Shown here: positions 54,368-62,212 of the stretch, piece after piece
How positions within the stretch are numbered: position 1 is the stretch's first letter
How the letters are laid out: each line of letters begins with the position of its first letter
Source: Rhodobacteraceae bacterium S2214
Lineage (GTDB): Bacteria; Pseudomonadota; Alphaproteobacteria; Rhodobacterales; Rhodobacteraceae
Direction: 5' to 3'
NCBI GenBank assembly: GCA_025141675.1
Contig: CP081161.1
Location: forward strand, 1,524,001-1,588,000
Length of the DNA: 64,000 nt
The notes under the pieces: generated by a model
The model's input: only the letters and a program-made list of their open reading frames with translations
What the model was told of the DNA's origin: nothing
Databases searched by the model: none
Program-made: the position numbers and the translations under genes

Positions 54368-55749
54368 AAAACCTGTTCAGTCCGGCAGGATCGATTCGCC
54401 AAAGGCTGGTTCTGATTCTGCTTGTTGTGGCCGCTGTGCTGGCGGGGCTGTTATATCTGTCCGTCCGTACGGTTGCAGATGCCGCCGTGGAAACAACTCA
54501 GGATGCGATTTTGGGTGCGGCGACGGTTGCGATTGCAGAGGAATTACGCGGTGGCGAAGACGGTATTACCGTCGAAATTCCTTACGCGGCCTTTTCGATG
54601 TTGGGGGCTACGGGGCAGGATCGCGTATTTTATCGCATATTGGTTGGCGAAGAGACGGTCACTGGTTACGCGGATTTGCCGTTGCCGAACACGTCGTTAA
54701 GCGGGCTTACCCCAACGTTTACTTCGCAGGTATATCAGGGGGTTACGGTGCGGACTGGTGCGGTTTCAAGGTCGGTTCTTGTCGATGGCACATCACAGGT
54801 GGTGACGGTCTTGGTGGCGCAAACGCGGACAGCCCAAGAAGCGATTTCGCGACAGATGGCTAATCGGGCAGCGGCCCTAGGTCTTGGGTTCTTCGCCTTT
54901 GCAGCGATCCTTTCCATTTTTACTGCGCGGTCTGTCCTGACCCCACTGAACCGATTGGCCGAAGCGATGGGGCGACGCGGCCCGCAAGATTTACGTCCTG
55001 TGGAACGCGCGGTGCCGACGGAATTAGCCCCGCTGATGCACGCGTTGAACGGGTTTATCGCACGGCTTCGGGGCGCATTGACGCGCACGGAAACCTTTAT
55101 CACTGAAGCGGCCCATCACGTGCGGACGCCGCTTGCGACGGTTCGCGTCCAGGCCGAAATTGCGATGCGGCAGACCGATGACGATGCGCTGCGGGCGACA
55201 TTGCGCAATGTAATCAGGGCGGTAGATGACAGTGCACGCTCTGCAGGGCAGTTATTGGATCACGCGACCGTTGTTTATCGCACGGATCAGCGTGCGGACG
55301 AACAGGTTGCGCTTGGTCCTTTGGTTTTGGATGTTGTTGATAGCTTTTCACCGACGGCGGATATGCGCGACATCGCGTTGGGGACCTGTGTACCTGACGA
55401 TGTGATCGAGCTGCAGTTCGATCGGCTCTTGATCGAAAGCGCGCTGCGCAACCTGATTGATAATGCGGTGAAATACTCCTTTGCGGATAGTGAAGTCGAC
55501 GTAGAACTGAGCGTGAAGGATCGCATGGCGATGCTGAAGGTGCTCGATCGTGGTCGTGGGATCGGTGCGGGGAATACGGCGCAATTGGCTGGCCGATTTC
55601 GGCGTGGCGAAAATGTTGGCGATGTCATCGGGTCCGGTCTTGGGCTGACTATCGTGCGCGACGTGGCCCGTGCTATCGGCGGAAGTTTTGAGATAACAGA
55701 GAGATCGGGAGGTGGCACATGCGCCATTTTGTTGCTGCCGCTGGCTTAA
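54364..55749 (+). CDS. tctE: Sensor histidine kinase TctE
   Basis: A 461-residue kinase. Two helices (about 13-33 and 171-190) enclose a periplasmic domain, and a HAMP region follows. The phosphoacceptor His251 is in TEAAHHVRTPLATV, which has His where most kinases have Glu after it. ATP-lid motifs are ALRNLIDNAVKYSF (N), DRGRGIG (G1) and GSGLGLTIV (G2). Its 3' end overlaps a periplasmic-binding-protein gene by 31 bases. Confidence 0.93.
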   Translation: MKNLFSPAGSIRQRLVLILLVVAAVLAGLLYLSVRTVADAAVETTQDAILGAATVAIAEELRGGEDGITVEIPYAAFSMLGATGQDRVFYRILVGEETVTGYADLPLPNTSLSGLTPTFTSQVYQGVTVRTGAVSRSVLVDGTSQVVTVLVAQTRTAQEAISRQMANRAAALGLGFFAFAAILSIFTARSVLTPLNRLAEAMGRRGPQDLRPVERAVPTELAPLMHALNGFIARLRGALTRTETFITEAAHHVRTPLATVRVQAEIAMRQTDDDALRATLRNVIRAVDDSARSAGQLLDHATVVYRTDQRADEQVALGPLVLDVVDSFSPTADMRDIALGTCVPDDVIELQFDRLLIESALRNLIDNAVKYSFADSEVDVELSVKDRMAMLKVLDRGRGIGAGNTAQLAGRFRRGENVGDVIGSGLGLTIVRDVARAIGGSFEITERSGGGTCAILLLPLA

Positions 55750-56732
55750 GCGTTCTGGCGTCGTTGTGCGATGCGTATGAAATCGAAGAAGAAACCGTTT
55801 TTGAAGGCGGAGCCGTTGAACTGTCGATCTTGTCGACGACAGACACCGAAGCATTCGCACCTTTGATCGCAGCATTCCAATCCACGAATCCGGACGTGAC
55901 GTTGCGCTATACGGTTGCCAACAGTCAGCAAGTCTATGCTGCGGTTCAAGAAGAAGCGCCATTTGATCTGGTGATTTCGTCTGCGATGGATTTGCAGCTG
56001 AAGCTTGCGAACGATGGCTTTGCAACGGCGCATGGATCGGATGAAACGATTGGCCTGCCGGGGTGGGCGCGGTGGCGCGATCAGCTATTTGCATTTGCGC
56101 AAGAACCTGTCGTCATTATCGCCTCGACGACTGCATTTGGTGCGAACCCGCCTCGCACGCGCGCAGATTTGATTGACGTTTTGCGCGATGACCCTGCGAC
56201 CTTCACAGGCCGGATTGGCACTTATGATCCAGCGCGATCCGGTGCGGGGTATTTGTTCGCCACCCAAGATGCGCGTCAGTCGGATTCGAGTTGGCGGCTG
56301 GCCGAGGTGATTGGTGGTCTTGATCCCAAGTTATACACCACCACTGGCGATATGATCGCAGGCGTTCAATCCGGCGAACTTGCGATTGCTTACAATGTCT
56401 TGGGGTCTTACGCGTCACAGCGACTGACGGAAGGCGACGCCATTATCATCGAAGCGCTGGATTTTACGCATGTTTTGTTGCGAACCGCTTTGATCCCGCG
56501 CACGGCCACGCGGTCGGATCTAGGTGCATCGTTCTTGGATTTTTTGTTGTCCGAGGAAGGTCAGCGGTTGATTGAAGATGAAACGGGTTTACCGCGTATC
56601 AATGAAGCGGCTTTGGCGGCGGGGCCGCATTTGCGTCCGATACGGTTGGACCCCGGCTTATTAGTGTTTGTCGATCCGTTAATGCGTCAGCAGTTTTTGA
56701 ACGAATGGACCGCTGCTGTTGTGCAAGACTGA
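55719..56732 (+). CDS. Orphan periplasmic binding protein encoded with tctDE
   Basis: A 337-residue protein with a short signal peptide (1-19, ending SLCDA). The first strand and ligand loops (VELSILSTTDTEAFAPLI; FDLVISSAMDLQLKLAN) resemble Fe3+/phosphoglycerate-type (FutA/AfuA/PgtC-like) binding proteins rather than TctC. No ABC permease or ATPase accompanies it, and the gene overlaps tctE by 31 bases, so a sensing role with TctE is more likely than transport. Ligand unknown. Confidence 0.8.
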   Translation: MRHFVAAAGLSVLASLCDAYEIEEETVFEGGAVELSILSTTDTEAFAPLIAAFQSTNPDVTLRYTVANSQQVYAAVQEEAPFDLVISSAMDLQLKLANDGFATAHGSDETIGLPGWARWRDQLFAFAQEPVVIIASTTAFGANPPRTRADLIDVLRDDPATFTGRIGTYDPARSGAGYLFATQDARQSDSSWRLAEVIGGLDPKLYTTTGDMIAGVQSGELAIAYNVLGSYASQRLTEGDAIIIEALDFTHVLLRTALIPRTATRSDLGASFLDFLLSEEGQRLIEDETGLPRINEAALAAGPHLRPIRLDPGLLVFVDPLMRQQFLNEWTAAVVQD

Positions 56733-56734
56733 CG

Positions 56735-56780
56735 GTGCGGGAGCCTCCGGCGGGGATTTGGAGGGCGTCAAAGAAACTAG
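56735..56780. repeat. REP-like intergenic element, copy B
   Basis: Same order of parts as the element at 7091-7140: GCGGGAGCCTCCGGC, a G-rich tract, then GTCAAAGAAAC. It fills the gap between the convergent binding-protein and DUF6476 genes, and its last bases supply the DUF6476 stop codon. Confidence 0.7.
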
Positions 56781-57073
56781 GGGACCGTGACATCAATCGT
56801 TTGGATCAGCCTGTTGCTCGCGCGGTCATAGACGAGGATTTGATTGTCTGTGGTCACCACGCCAAACCAGTCCTGACCTTGGGTGAACGAATAGGCGCTG
56901 GTGCCTTCGGGCAGGGTGATCCGGTCCGGCAAAGGCAAGGGGTCGCGATTCAAGCGGATGACAAGCATTGTGATCATCAGTATGAAGCCCGCAATCATCA
57001 CAACCGTCAGCACCGTGACCAGCCGTTTCAGGTAGGTCAGATGTGGCGGAAGCGCCTCGGGAACATCATTCAT
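56777..57073 (-). CDS. DUF6476 small membrane protein
   Basis: A 98-residue protein: a short cytosolic N-terminus (PEALPPHLTYLKRLVTVLT), one helix (about 17-40), then a periplasmic beta-rich domain (YSFTQGQDWFGVVTTDNQIL) that looks like one blade of a WD/PQQ-type sheet. The family is found in Rhodobacteraceae; function unknown. The ATG and that of rluD overlap on opposite strands within the palindrome CATG; an alternative start four codons upstream would lie inside rluD. Confidence 0.8.
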   Translation of the reverse strand: MNDVPEALPPHLTYLKRLVTVLTVVMIAGFILMITMLVIRLNRDPLPLPDRITLPEGTSAYSFTQGQDWFGVVTTDNQILVYDRASNRLIQTIDVTVP

Positions 57074-58103
57074 GTCTGCGACCATTGTAAACTTCTCCAT
57101 CGCGGACAATCCGCCGCCGCGTCTTGATAAGGCGTTGGCCCGTGATGTGCCAGAGGAAGCATCGCTGTCGCGGTCGCGTCTTGCAAAGCTGATCGCGGAT
57201 GGATCGGTGAAGGTGGATGGCGTCGTGGTCACAGACCCGCGGTTTCGGGTGGCTGAGGATGCCGAGATCGCGATTGCAGTTGAGGTCGCGGAAGAAAGCC
57301 ATATCGGGGCCGAGGATATCCCTTTGGATGTCGTGTATGAGGACGATGATCTAATCGTTGTGAACAAACCCAGCGGCATGGTCGTTCATCCGGCCCCGGG
57401 CACGCCCGGTGGGACGCTTGTGAATGCGCTGATCCACCATTGTGGCGAAACGCTGAGCGGTGTGGGCGGCATGAAACGCCCCGGGATCGTGCACCGGATT
57501 GATAAAGAAACCACCGGTTTGCTGGTTGCTGCGAAATCTGATCGCGCGCACCATAGTTTGGCCAAGCAATTCGCGGACCATTCGGTCGAACGACGGTATC
57601 TGGCGCTGTGCTATGGTGAGCCGTCGTCGAATGATCCACGCCTGCGTGGGATCAAGGGCGCGTCGTTCGAGGCGTCAAACATCCTGCGGGTTCAGACGTT
57701 TTTGGGTCGTCATAAGACAGACCGTCAACGTCAGGCCGTGTCGTTTGAAACGGGCCGTCATGCGGTGACGCGAGCACGGATTGTGCAATCGTTGGGTACG
57801 CCGCCGGTTGCCGCGTTGCTGGAATGCTGGTTGGAGACGGGGCGCACCCACCAAATTCGTGTTCACATGGCCCATTGCGGGCATTCGCTGATCGGCGATC
57901 CGGTTTACGGTGGACGGCGCAAATTGTCGCCTAAAGCTGTGGGCCAAGCAGGTGTTGACGCTGTGGCTGGTTTCCGCAGGCAAGCGTTGCACGCGGCGAC
58001 ATTGGGTTTCGTCCATCCCGTCACCGGTGACGAGATCGAATTTGAAGCGCCGATGCCTGACGATATGGCCGTACTTCTGCGCGCGCTTGGCGGTCAGGGC
58101 TGA
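57072..58103 (+). CDS. rluD: RluA-family 23S rRNA pseudouridine synthase (RluD type)
   Basis: A 343-residue enzyme that isomerises specific uridines in 23S rRNA. An S4-like RNA-binding domain (about 17-65, with SRSRLAKLIADGSVKVDG) precedes the catalytic domain, in which Asp144 of GIVHRIDKETTGLL is the catalytic residue. GRTHQIRVHMAHCGHSLIGD closes the active site. It stands immediately upstream of rpoH, as in many alphaproteobacteria. Confidence 0.94.
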   Translation: MSATIVNFSIADNPPPRLDKALARDVPEEASLSRSRLAKLIADGSVKVDGVVVTDPRFRVAEDAEIAIAVEVAEESHIGAEDIPLDVVYEDDDLIVVNKPSGMVVHPAPGTPGGTLVNALIHHCGETLSGVGGMKRPGIVHRIDKETTGLLVAAKSDRAHHSLAKQFADHSVERRYLALCYGEPSSNDPRLRGIKGASFEASNILRVQTFLGRHKTDRQRQAVSFETGRHAVTRARIVQSLGTPPVAALLECWLETGRTHQIRVHMAHCGHSLIGDPVYGGRRKLSPKAVGQAGVDAVAGFRRQALHAATLGFVHPVTGDEIEFEAPMPDDMAVLLRALGGQG

Positions 58104-58198
58104 AACATACAGTCCCATGTGCGTGATCGCACAGTAATACCACTTCCCCAATCGGCGCGGCGTGTTCATATATTGAATACGAATTTGGGGTAGGGCCA

Positions 58199-58227
58199 CT
58201 TGAATAGGTCCAATACTGGCCCCATAT
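58199..58227 (+). promoter_or_regulatory. Consensus heat-shock (sigma-32 type) promoter of rpoH
   Basis: CTTGAA at 58199-58204, a 15-base spacer, then CCCCATAT at 58220-58227 match the sigma-32 consensus completely. Transcription would begin near 58234, giving a leader of about 50 bases before rpoH. Confidence 0.8.
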
Positions 58228-58282
58228 CCATGTTAAGCCCATAAACATAGGGCCGCCCATTTTAGGGTAGGGAGTATAAAAC

Positions 58283-59179
58283 ATGAGTAGCTACGCAAAT
58301 TTACCAGCACCGTCCCCGGAACAGGGGCTGAACCGTTATATGCAAGAAATCCGCAAGTTCCCGATGTTGGAGCCGGAGCAGGAATATATGCTCGCGAAAC
58401 GTTGGGTTGACCACGAAGATACGGATGCGGCGCACCAGATGGTGACGTCTCACCTGCGTTTGGCTGCGAAGATTGCGATGGGTTATCGCGGCTACGGCCT
58501 GCCGCAGGCCGAAGTGATATCCGAAGCGAACGTTGGTCTTATGCAGGCTGTGAAGCGGTTTGATCCTGAAAAAGGGTTCCGCTTGGCGACCTATGCGATG
58601 TGGTGGATCCGTGCGTCTATTCAGGAATATATCCTGCGGTCTTGGTCACTTGTGAAGCTCGGGACGACATCAGCGCAGAAGAAATTGTTCTTTAACCTGC
58701 GTAAGGCGAAGAACCGGATTGGTGCGTTGGAAGAGGGTGATCTGCGTCCTGAAAACGTGGCACGCATCGCGAACGATCTTGGTGTGACTGAGACTGAAGT
58801 TGTTTCCATGAACCGTCGGATGTCGGGTGGTGATGCGTCGTTGAACGCCACTGTCGGGTCCGAAGGCGAAGGGACAATGCAGTGGCAGGATTGGCTTGAA
58901 GATGAAAGCGCGAACACTGCGTCGGATTACGAAGAGCATGACGAACTGGACGCACGTCGTGAAATCATGGCCGAGGCAATGGGTGTGTTGAATGACCGTG
59001 AAAAGGACATCCTGATGCAGCGCCGCTTGGCCGAGGAAACGATCACGCTCGAAGATCTGAGCGGGAAATACGATGTGTCGCGCGAACGGATTCGCCAGAT
59101 TGAAGTCCGCGCATTTGAAAAGCTGCAGTCTGAAATGCACAAGCTGGCCCGCGAACGTGGGATGCTGGAAACAGCTTAA
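58283..59179 (+). CDS. rpoH: Heat-shock sigma factor RpoH (sigma-32)
   Basis: A 298-residue sigma-70-family factor of the RpoH group. The RpoH box around SAQKKLFFNLRKAK (about 131-144), region 2 (VISEANVGLMQAVKRFDPEKGFRLATYAMWWIRASIQEYI in parts) and the region 4 helix-turn-helix (TLEDLSGKYDVSRERIRQIE) are clear. It directs transcription of chaperones and proteases. Its own promoter carries a perfect sigma-32 consensus. GGGAG precedes the ATG. A terminator follows. Confidence 0.96.
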   Translation: MSSYANLPAPSPEQGLNRYMQEIRKFPMLEPEQEYMLAKRWVDHEDTDAAHQMVTSHLRLAAKIAMGYRGYGLPQAEVISEANVGLMQAVKRFDPEKGFRLATYAMWWIRASIQEYILRSWSLVKLGTTSAQKKLFFNLRKAKNRIGALEEGDLRPENVARIANDLGVTETEVVSMNRRMSGGDASLNATVGSEGEGTMQWQDWLEDESANTASDYEEHDELDARREIMAEAMGVLNDREKDILMQRRLAEETITLEDLSGKYDVSRERIRQIEVRAFEKLQSEMHKLARERGMLETA

Positions 59180-59204
59180 CTGCAGCTTAGAATTTGAAAT
59201 ACAG

Positions 59205-59233
59205 GCCGTCGCGGGAAACTGCGGCGGCTTTTG
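59205..59233 (+). terminator. Rho-independent terminator after rpoH
   Basis: An 8-bp stem (GCCGTCGC with GCGGCGGC, one wobble), eight-base loop and a TTTTGTTTG tract. Confidence 0.85.
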
Positions 59234-59278
59234 TTTGTTTCAGGGACCCGCTACGTTGCCCGAAATGGGAGAAACCAC

Positions 59279-60244
59279 ATGACAATTCAATGGGGCGTCT
59301 TGGGCGCATCAAGCTTTGCTCGCGATAACATGGCGCCTGCAATCCACGCGGCAAAGGGTGCGAATTTTGCGGCGCTGGCAACATCGTCCGTCGACAAAGC
59401 CAAAGGGTTTCAGGCCTATGCGCCGGATATCGCCGTTTACACAGACTACGATGCCATGCTTGCCGATCCAAAGATTGCGGCCATCTACATTCCGTTACCG
59501 AACCATTTGCACGTCCCTTGGACGATCAAGGCACTGGAGGCGGGCAAGCATGTGTTGTGCGAAAAGCCGATTGCGTTGAAAGAGTCCGATTTCGACGACC
59601 TGATTGCGGCGCGGGACAAGTCCGGATTGATTGCCGCCGAGGCATTCATGATCCCGCATCATGCACAGTTCGCCCGTGCGCGGGAATTGGTCCAATCCGG
59701 CGCGATTGGCGAACTGGTCCATATTGACGGCACGTTCAGCTATAATAACGCGGGCGATCTGGACAATATTCGCCACGATCCGGCCAAGGGCGGCGGTGCG
59801 CTGCCTGATATCGGCGTCTATCCTATCGGTGCCGCACGGCTTGTATCGGGGCAGGAACCGCAGAGCATCACGCTTGCGAACCTGCGCTATGAGAATGGCG
59901 TTGATGTGTTCGCCCAAATTGCTGCGAATTTCGAAAGCTGTACTTTCTCTGCCGTCGTATCAATGCGGATGATGAATTATCAGCAGATGACGTTCCACGG
60001 AACCACCGGCGTGTTGCGCCTGACCTGTCCGTTTAACGCGAACAAGGCGGATGTGGCTGAGCTGATTTTGGATCGGAAGGACGCGCCGCGTCATGTTGAA
60101 CGTTGGCCTGCGGAAAACCATTACGTGCGGCAGGTCGAGAATTTCAGCGCTGCCGCAAGGGGGAACGCGGAATACCCCGTGCCGCTGGAATGGAGCCGCG
60201 GCACGCAACAGATGTTGGATATGATTTACGCCGCAGCGAAGTAA
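59279..60244 (+). CDS. Gfo/Idh/MocA family oxidoreductase
   Basis: A 321-residue NAD(P)-dependent oxidoreductase. The Rossmann domain opens WGVLGASSFARDNMAPAI; the conserved EKP motif is in CEKPIALKESDFDDLI (Lys and Pro of the active site). The C-terminal alpha/beta domain has the conserved GGALPDIGVYPIGAARL with the catalytic-site Asp/Tyr. It probably oxidises or reduces a sugar or cyclitol. The ATG behind GGGAGAA is chosen. A hairpin between this gene and pepF ends both. Confidence 0.9.
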   Translation: MTIQWGVLGASSFARDNMAPAIHAAKGANFAALATSSVDKAKGFQAYAPDIAVYTDYDAMLADPKIAAIYIPLPNHLHVPWTIKALEAGKHVLCEKPIALKESDFDDLIAARDKSGLIAAEAFMIPHHAQFARARELVQSGAIGELVHIDGTFSYNNAGDLDNIRHDPAKGGGALPDIGVYPIGAARLVSGQEPQSITLANLRYENGVDVFAQIAANFESCTFSAVVSMRMMNYQQMTFHGTTGVLRLTCPFNANKADVAELILDRKDAPRHVERWPAENHYVRQVENFSAAARGNAEYPVPLEWSRGTQQMLDMIYAAAK

Positions 60245-60263
60245 GTTGCTTTGGCGGAATGAA

Positions 60264-60296
60264 AAAGGGCGGTATGTGAACCATGCCGCCCCTTTT
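60264..60296. terminator. Bidirectional terminator between the oxidoreductase gene and pepF
   Basis: AAAAGGGCGGTATG pairs with CATGCCGCCCCTTTT (one wobble, one bulged C), five-base loop, with A and T runs at the base, between convergent genes. Confidence 0.8.
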
Positions 60297-60298
60297 AT

Positions 60299-62119
60299 TT
60301 AGTCTTCCATCGCTTCGAGTTCGTCGATGAAGCCTTCGATCATCGACAGACCTTTGTCCCAGAATTTCGGGTCAGAGGCATCAAGCCCGAACGGGGCGAG
60401 CAGTTCTTTGTGATGTTTTGAACCGCCCGCTTTGAGCATGTCGAAGTATTTGTCTTTGAAGTCGGGGTCGCCTTCTTCGTAGACCGCATAAAGCGCGTTT
60501 ACCAAACCGTCCCCGAATGCATAGGCGTAGACGTAAAACGGCGAATGCACGAAGTGCGGGATGTAGGCCCAGAAAGTTTCGTATCCCGGTGTGAAATCAA
60601 AGACTTCGCCAAGGGATTCGGCCTGTACGGACATCCAAAGCGCGTTGATGTCGTCTGGCGTTAGTTCGCCCTGCGCGCGTGCTGCGTGCAGTTTGCATTC
60701 AAAATCATAGAACGCGATTTGGCGCACGACCGTGTTGATCATGTCCTCGACTTTACCAGCGAGCAGAACCTTGCGTTCTTCTTTCGTCTTCGCGCCTTCC
60801 AGCAGTTTGCGGAAGGTCAGCATTTCGCCGAACACCGACGCCGTTTCGGCGAGCGTCAGTGGCGTGGACGACAGCAGTTCACCTTGTTCGGCCGCCAATA
60901 CCTGATGCACACCGTGGCCCAATTCGTGGGCGAGCGTCATCACGTCGCGTGGTTTGCCCAAGTAGTTTAGCATGACGTATGGGTGCACCGTTGTGACTGT
61001 TGGATGCGCAAATGCACCCGGTGCTTTGCCCGGTTTCACGGGCGCGTCGATCCAGCCGTCGGTGAAGAACGGTTTCGCGAGATCGGCCATTTCTGGCGCA
61101 AAGTCAGCGTAAGCGTCCATCACGGTTTGCTGCGCTTCATCCCAGCCGATCAGGCGTTCGCTTTCCATGGGGAGGGGCGCGTTGCGGTCCCACGTTTCCA
61201 TCCGGTCCAGCCCTAACCATTTGGCTTTCAACGCATAATATCGGTGCGACAGACGCGGGTAGGCTGAGACGACGGCGTCACGTAGTGCTTCGACAACTTC
61301 CGCTTCGACGTGGTTAGACAAGTGCCGACCGGCTTGTGGAGACGGCATTTTGCGCCAGCGGTCTTCGATCTCTTTTTCCTTGGCGAGCGTGTTGTGTACG
61401 CGAGCGAAGATCTTGATGTTTTCTTGGAAGACGTCGGCAAGCGCGTGCGTTGCGGCTTCGCGTTTGCTGCGGTCCTGTTCGGTCAGCAGGTTGAGCGTTG
61501 CTTCGAGGTTCAGCGTTTCGCCGTTCACTTCGAATTCCAGACCAGCCATTGTTTCATCGAAAAGGCGGTTCCATGCGGCAGAGCCGACAGTGGATTGGTC
61601 GTGCAGGAATTTTTCCAGCTCGTCAGACAGTTGATGCGGTTTCATCGCCCGCATACGGTCAAACACCGGTTTGTAACGGGCAAGATCCGCATTGGCGTCC
61701 AACAGGCCCGCAAGATGGTCATCTTCAAGCCGGTTAAATTCCAGACCGTAAAACACCAGCGGCGTTGTGAAAGCAGTAATTTTGTCCTGCATATCCGCCA
61801 TAAACTTCGCGCGGTCGCTGTCAGTTGTGATCTGGTAGTACCGCAAGCCCGCGTAGGACATGATGCGACCCGCAATGACGTCGATTTCTTCGTAGCGTTG
61901 TACCGCCTTCAGCAGGCCAGCCGCGTCGAGCGTATCAAGCTTGCCTTCGTAGTCGCTGGCGAAATCGGCACAGGCTGTGTCCAGCCAATCCATGTCCTTT
62001 GTAATTTCCGGACCATCGGGGCTGGGGTACAAATCGGTCAGATCCCATTCTGGCAAATCGCCAAATTGATTGTGCCCACCAGCGGGATTTGCATCATGGA
62101 CTTGGGGATGACTACGCAT
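60299..62119 (-). CDS. pepF: Oligoendopeptidase F (M3 family)
   Basis: A 606-residue zinc peptidase that cleaves oligopeptides in the cytosol. The HELGH zinc motif lies at 398-402 (TLAHELGHGVHQVL), with the downstream Glu in ETASVFGEM as third ligand. The length fits the PepF/M3B group. It is preceded by AGAGG and appears to be a single-gene unit, downstream of the DNA ligase gene in the same direction. Confidence 0.95.
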   Translation of the reverse strand: MRSHPQVHDANPAGGHNQFGDLPEWDLTDLYPSPDGPEITKDMDWLDTACADFASDYEGKLDTLDAAGLLKAVQRYEEIDVIAGRIMSYAGLRYYQITTDSDRAKFMADMQDKITAFTTPLVFYGLEFNRLEDDHLAGLLDANADLARYKPVFDRMRAMKPHQLSDELEKFLHDQSTVGSAAWNRLFDETMAGLEFEVNGETLNLEATLNLLTEQDRSKREAATHALADVFQENIKIFARVHNTLAKEKEIEDRWRKMPSPQAGRHLSNHVEAEVVEALRDAVVSAYPRLSHRYYALKAKWLGLDRMETWDRNAPLPMESERLIGWDEAQQTVMDAYADFAPEMADLAKPFFTDGWIDAPVKPGKAPGAFAHPTVTTVHPYVMLNYLGKPRDVMTLAHELGHGVHQVLAAEQGELLSSTPLTLAETASVFGEMLTFRKLLEGAKTKEERKVLLAGKVEDMINTVVRQIAFYDFECKLHAARAQGELTPDDINALWMSVQAESLGEVFDFTPGYETFWAYIPHFVHSPFYVYAYAFGDGLVNALYAVYEEGDPDFKDKYFDMLKAGGSKHHKELLAPFGLDASDPKFWDKGLSMIEGFIDELEAMED

Positions 62120-62212
62120 CTTGGAACCTCTTCTGAACTTTCCAGTCGTACATAGGCAATTGCGGCCTGTGTTAAAAGGCTCGCTCGGTTTTGTGCGAAC
62201 AAATGCGCCGGT

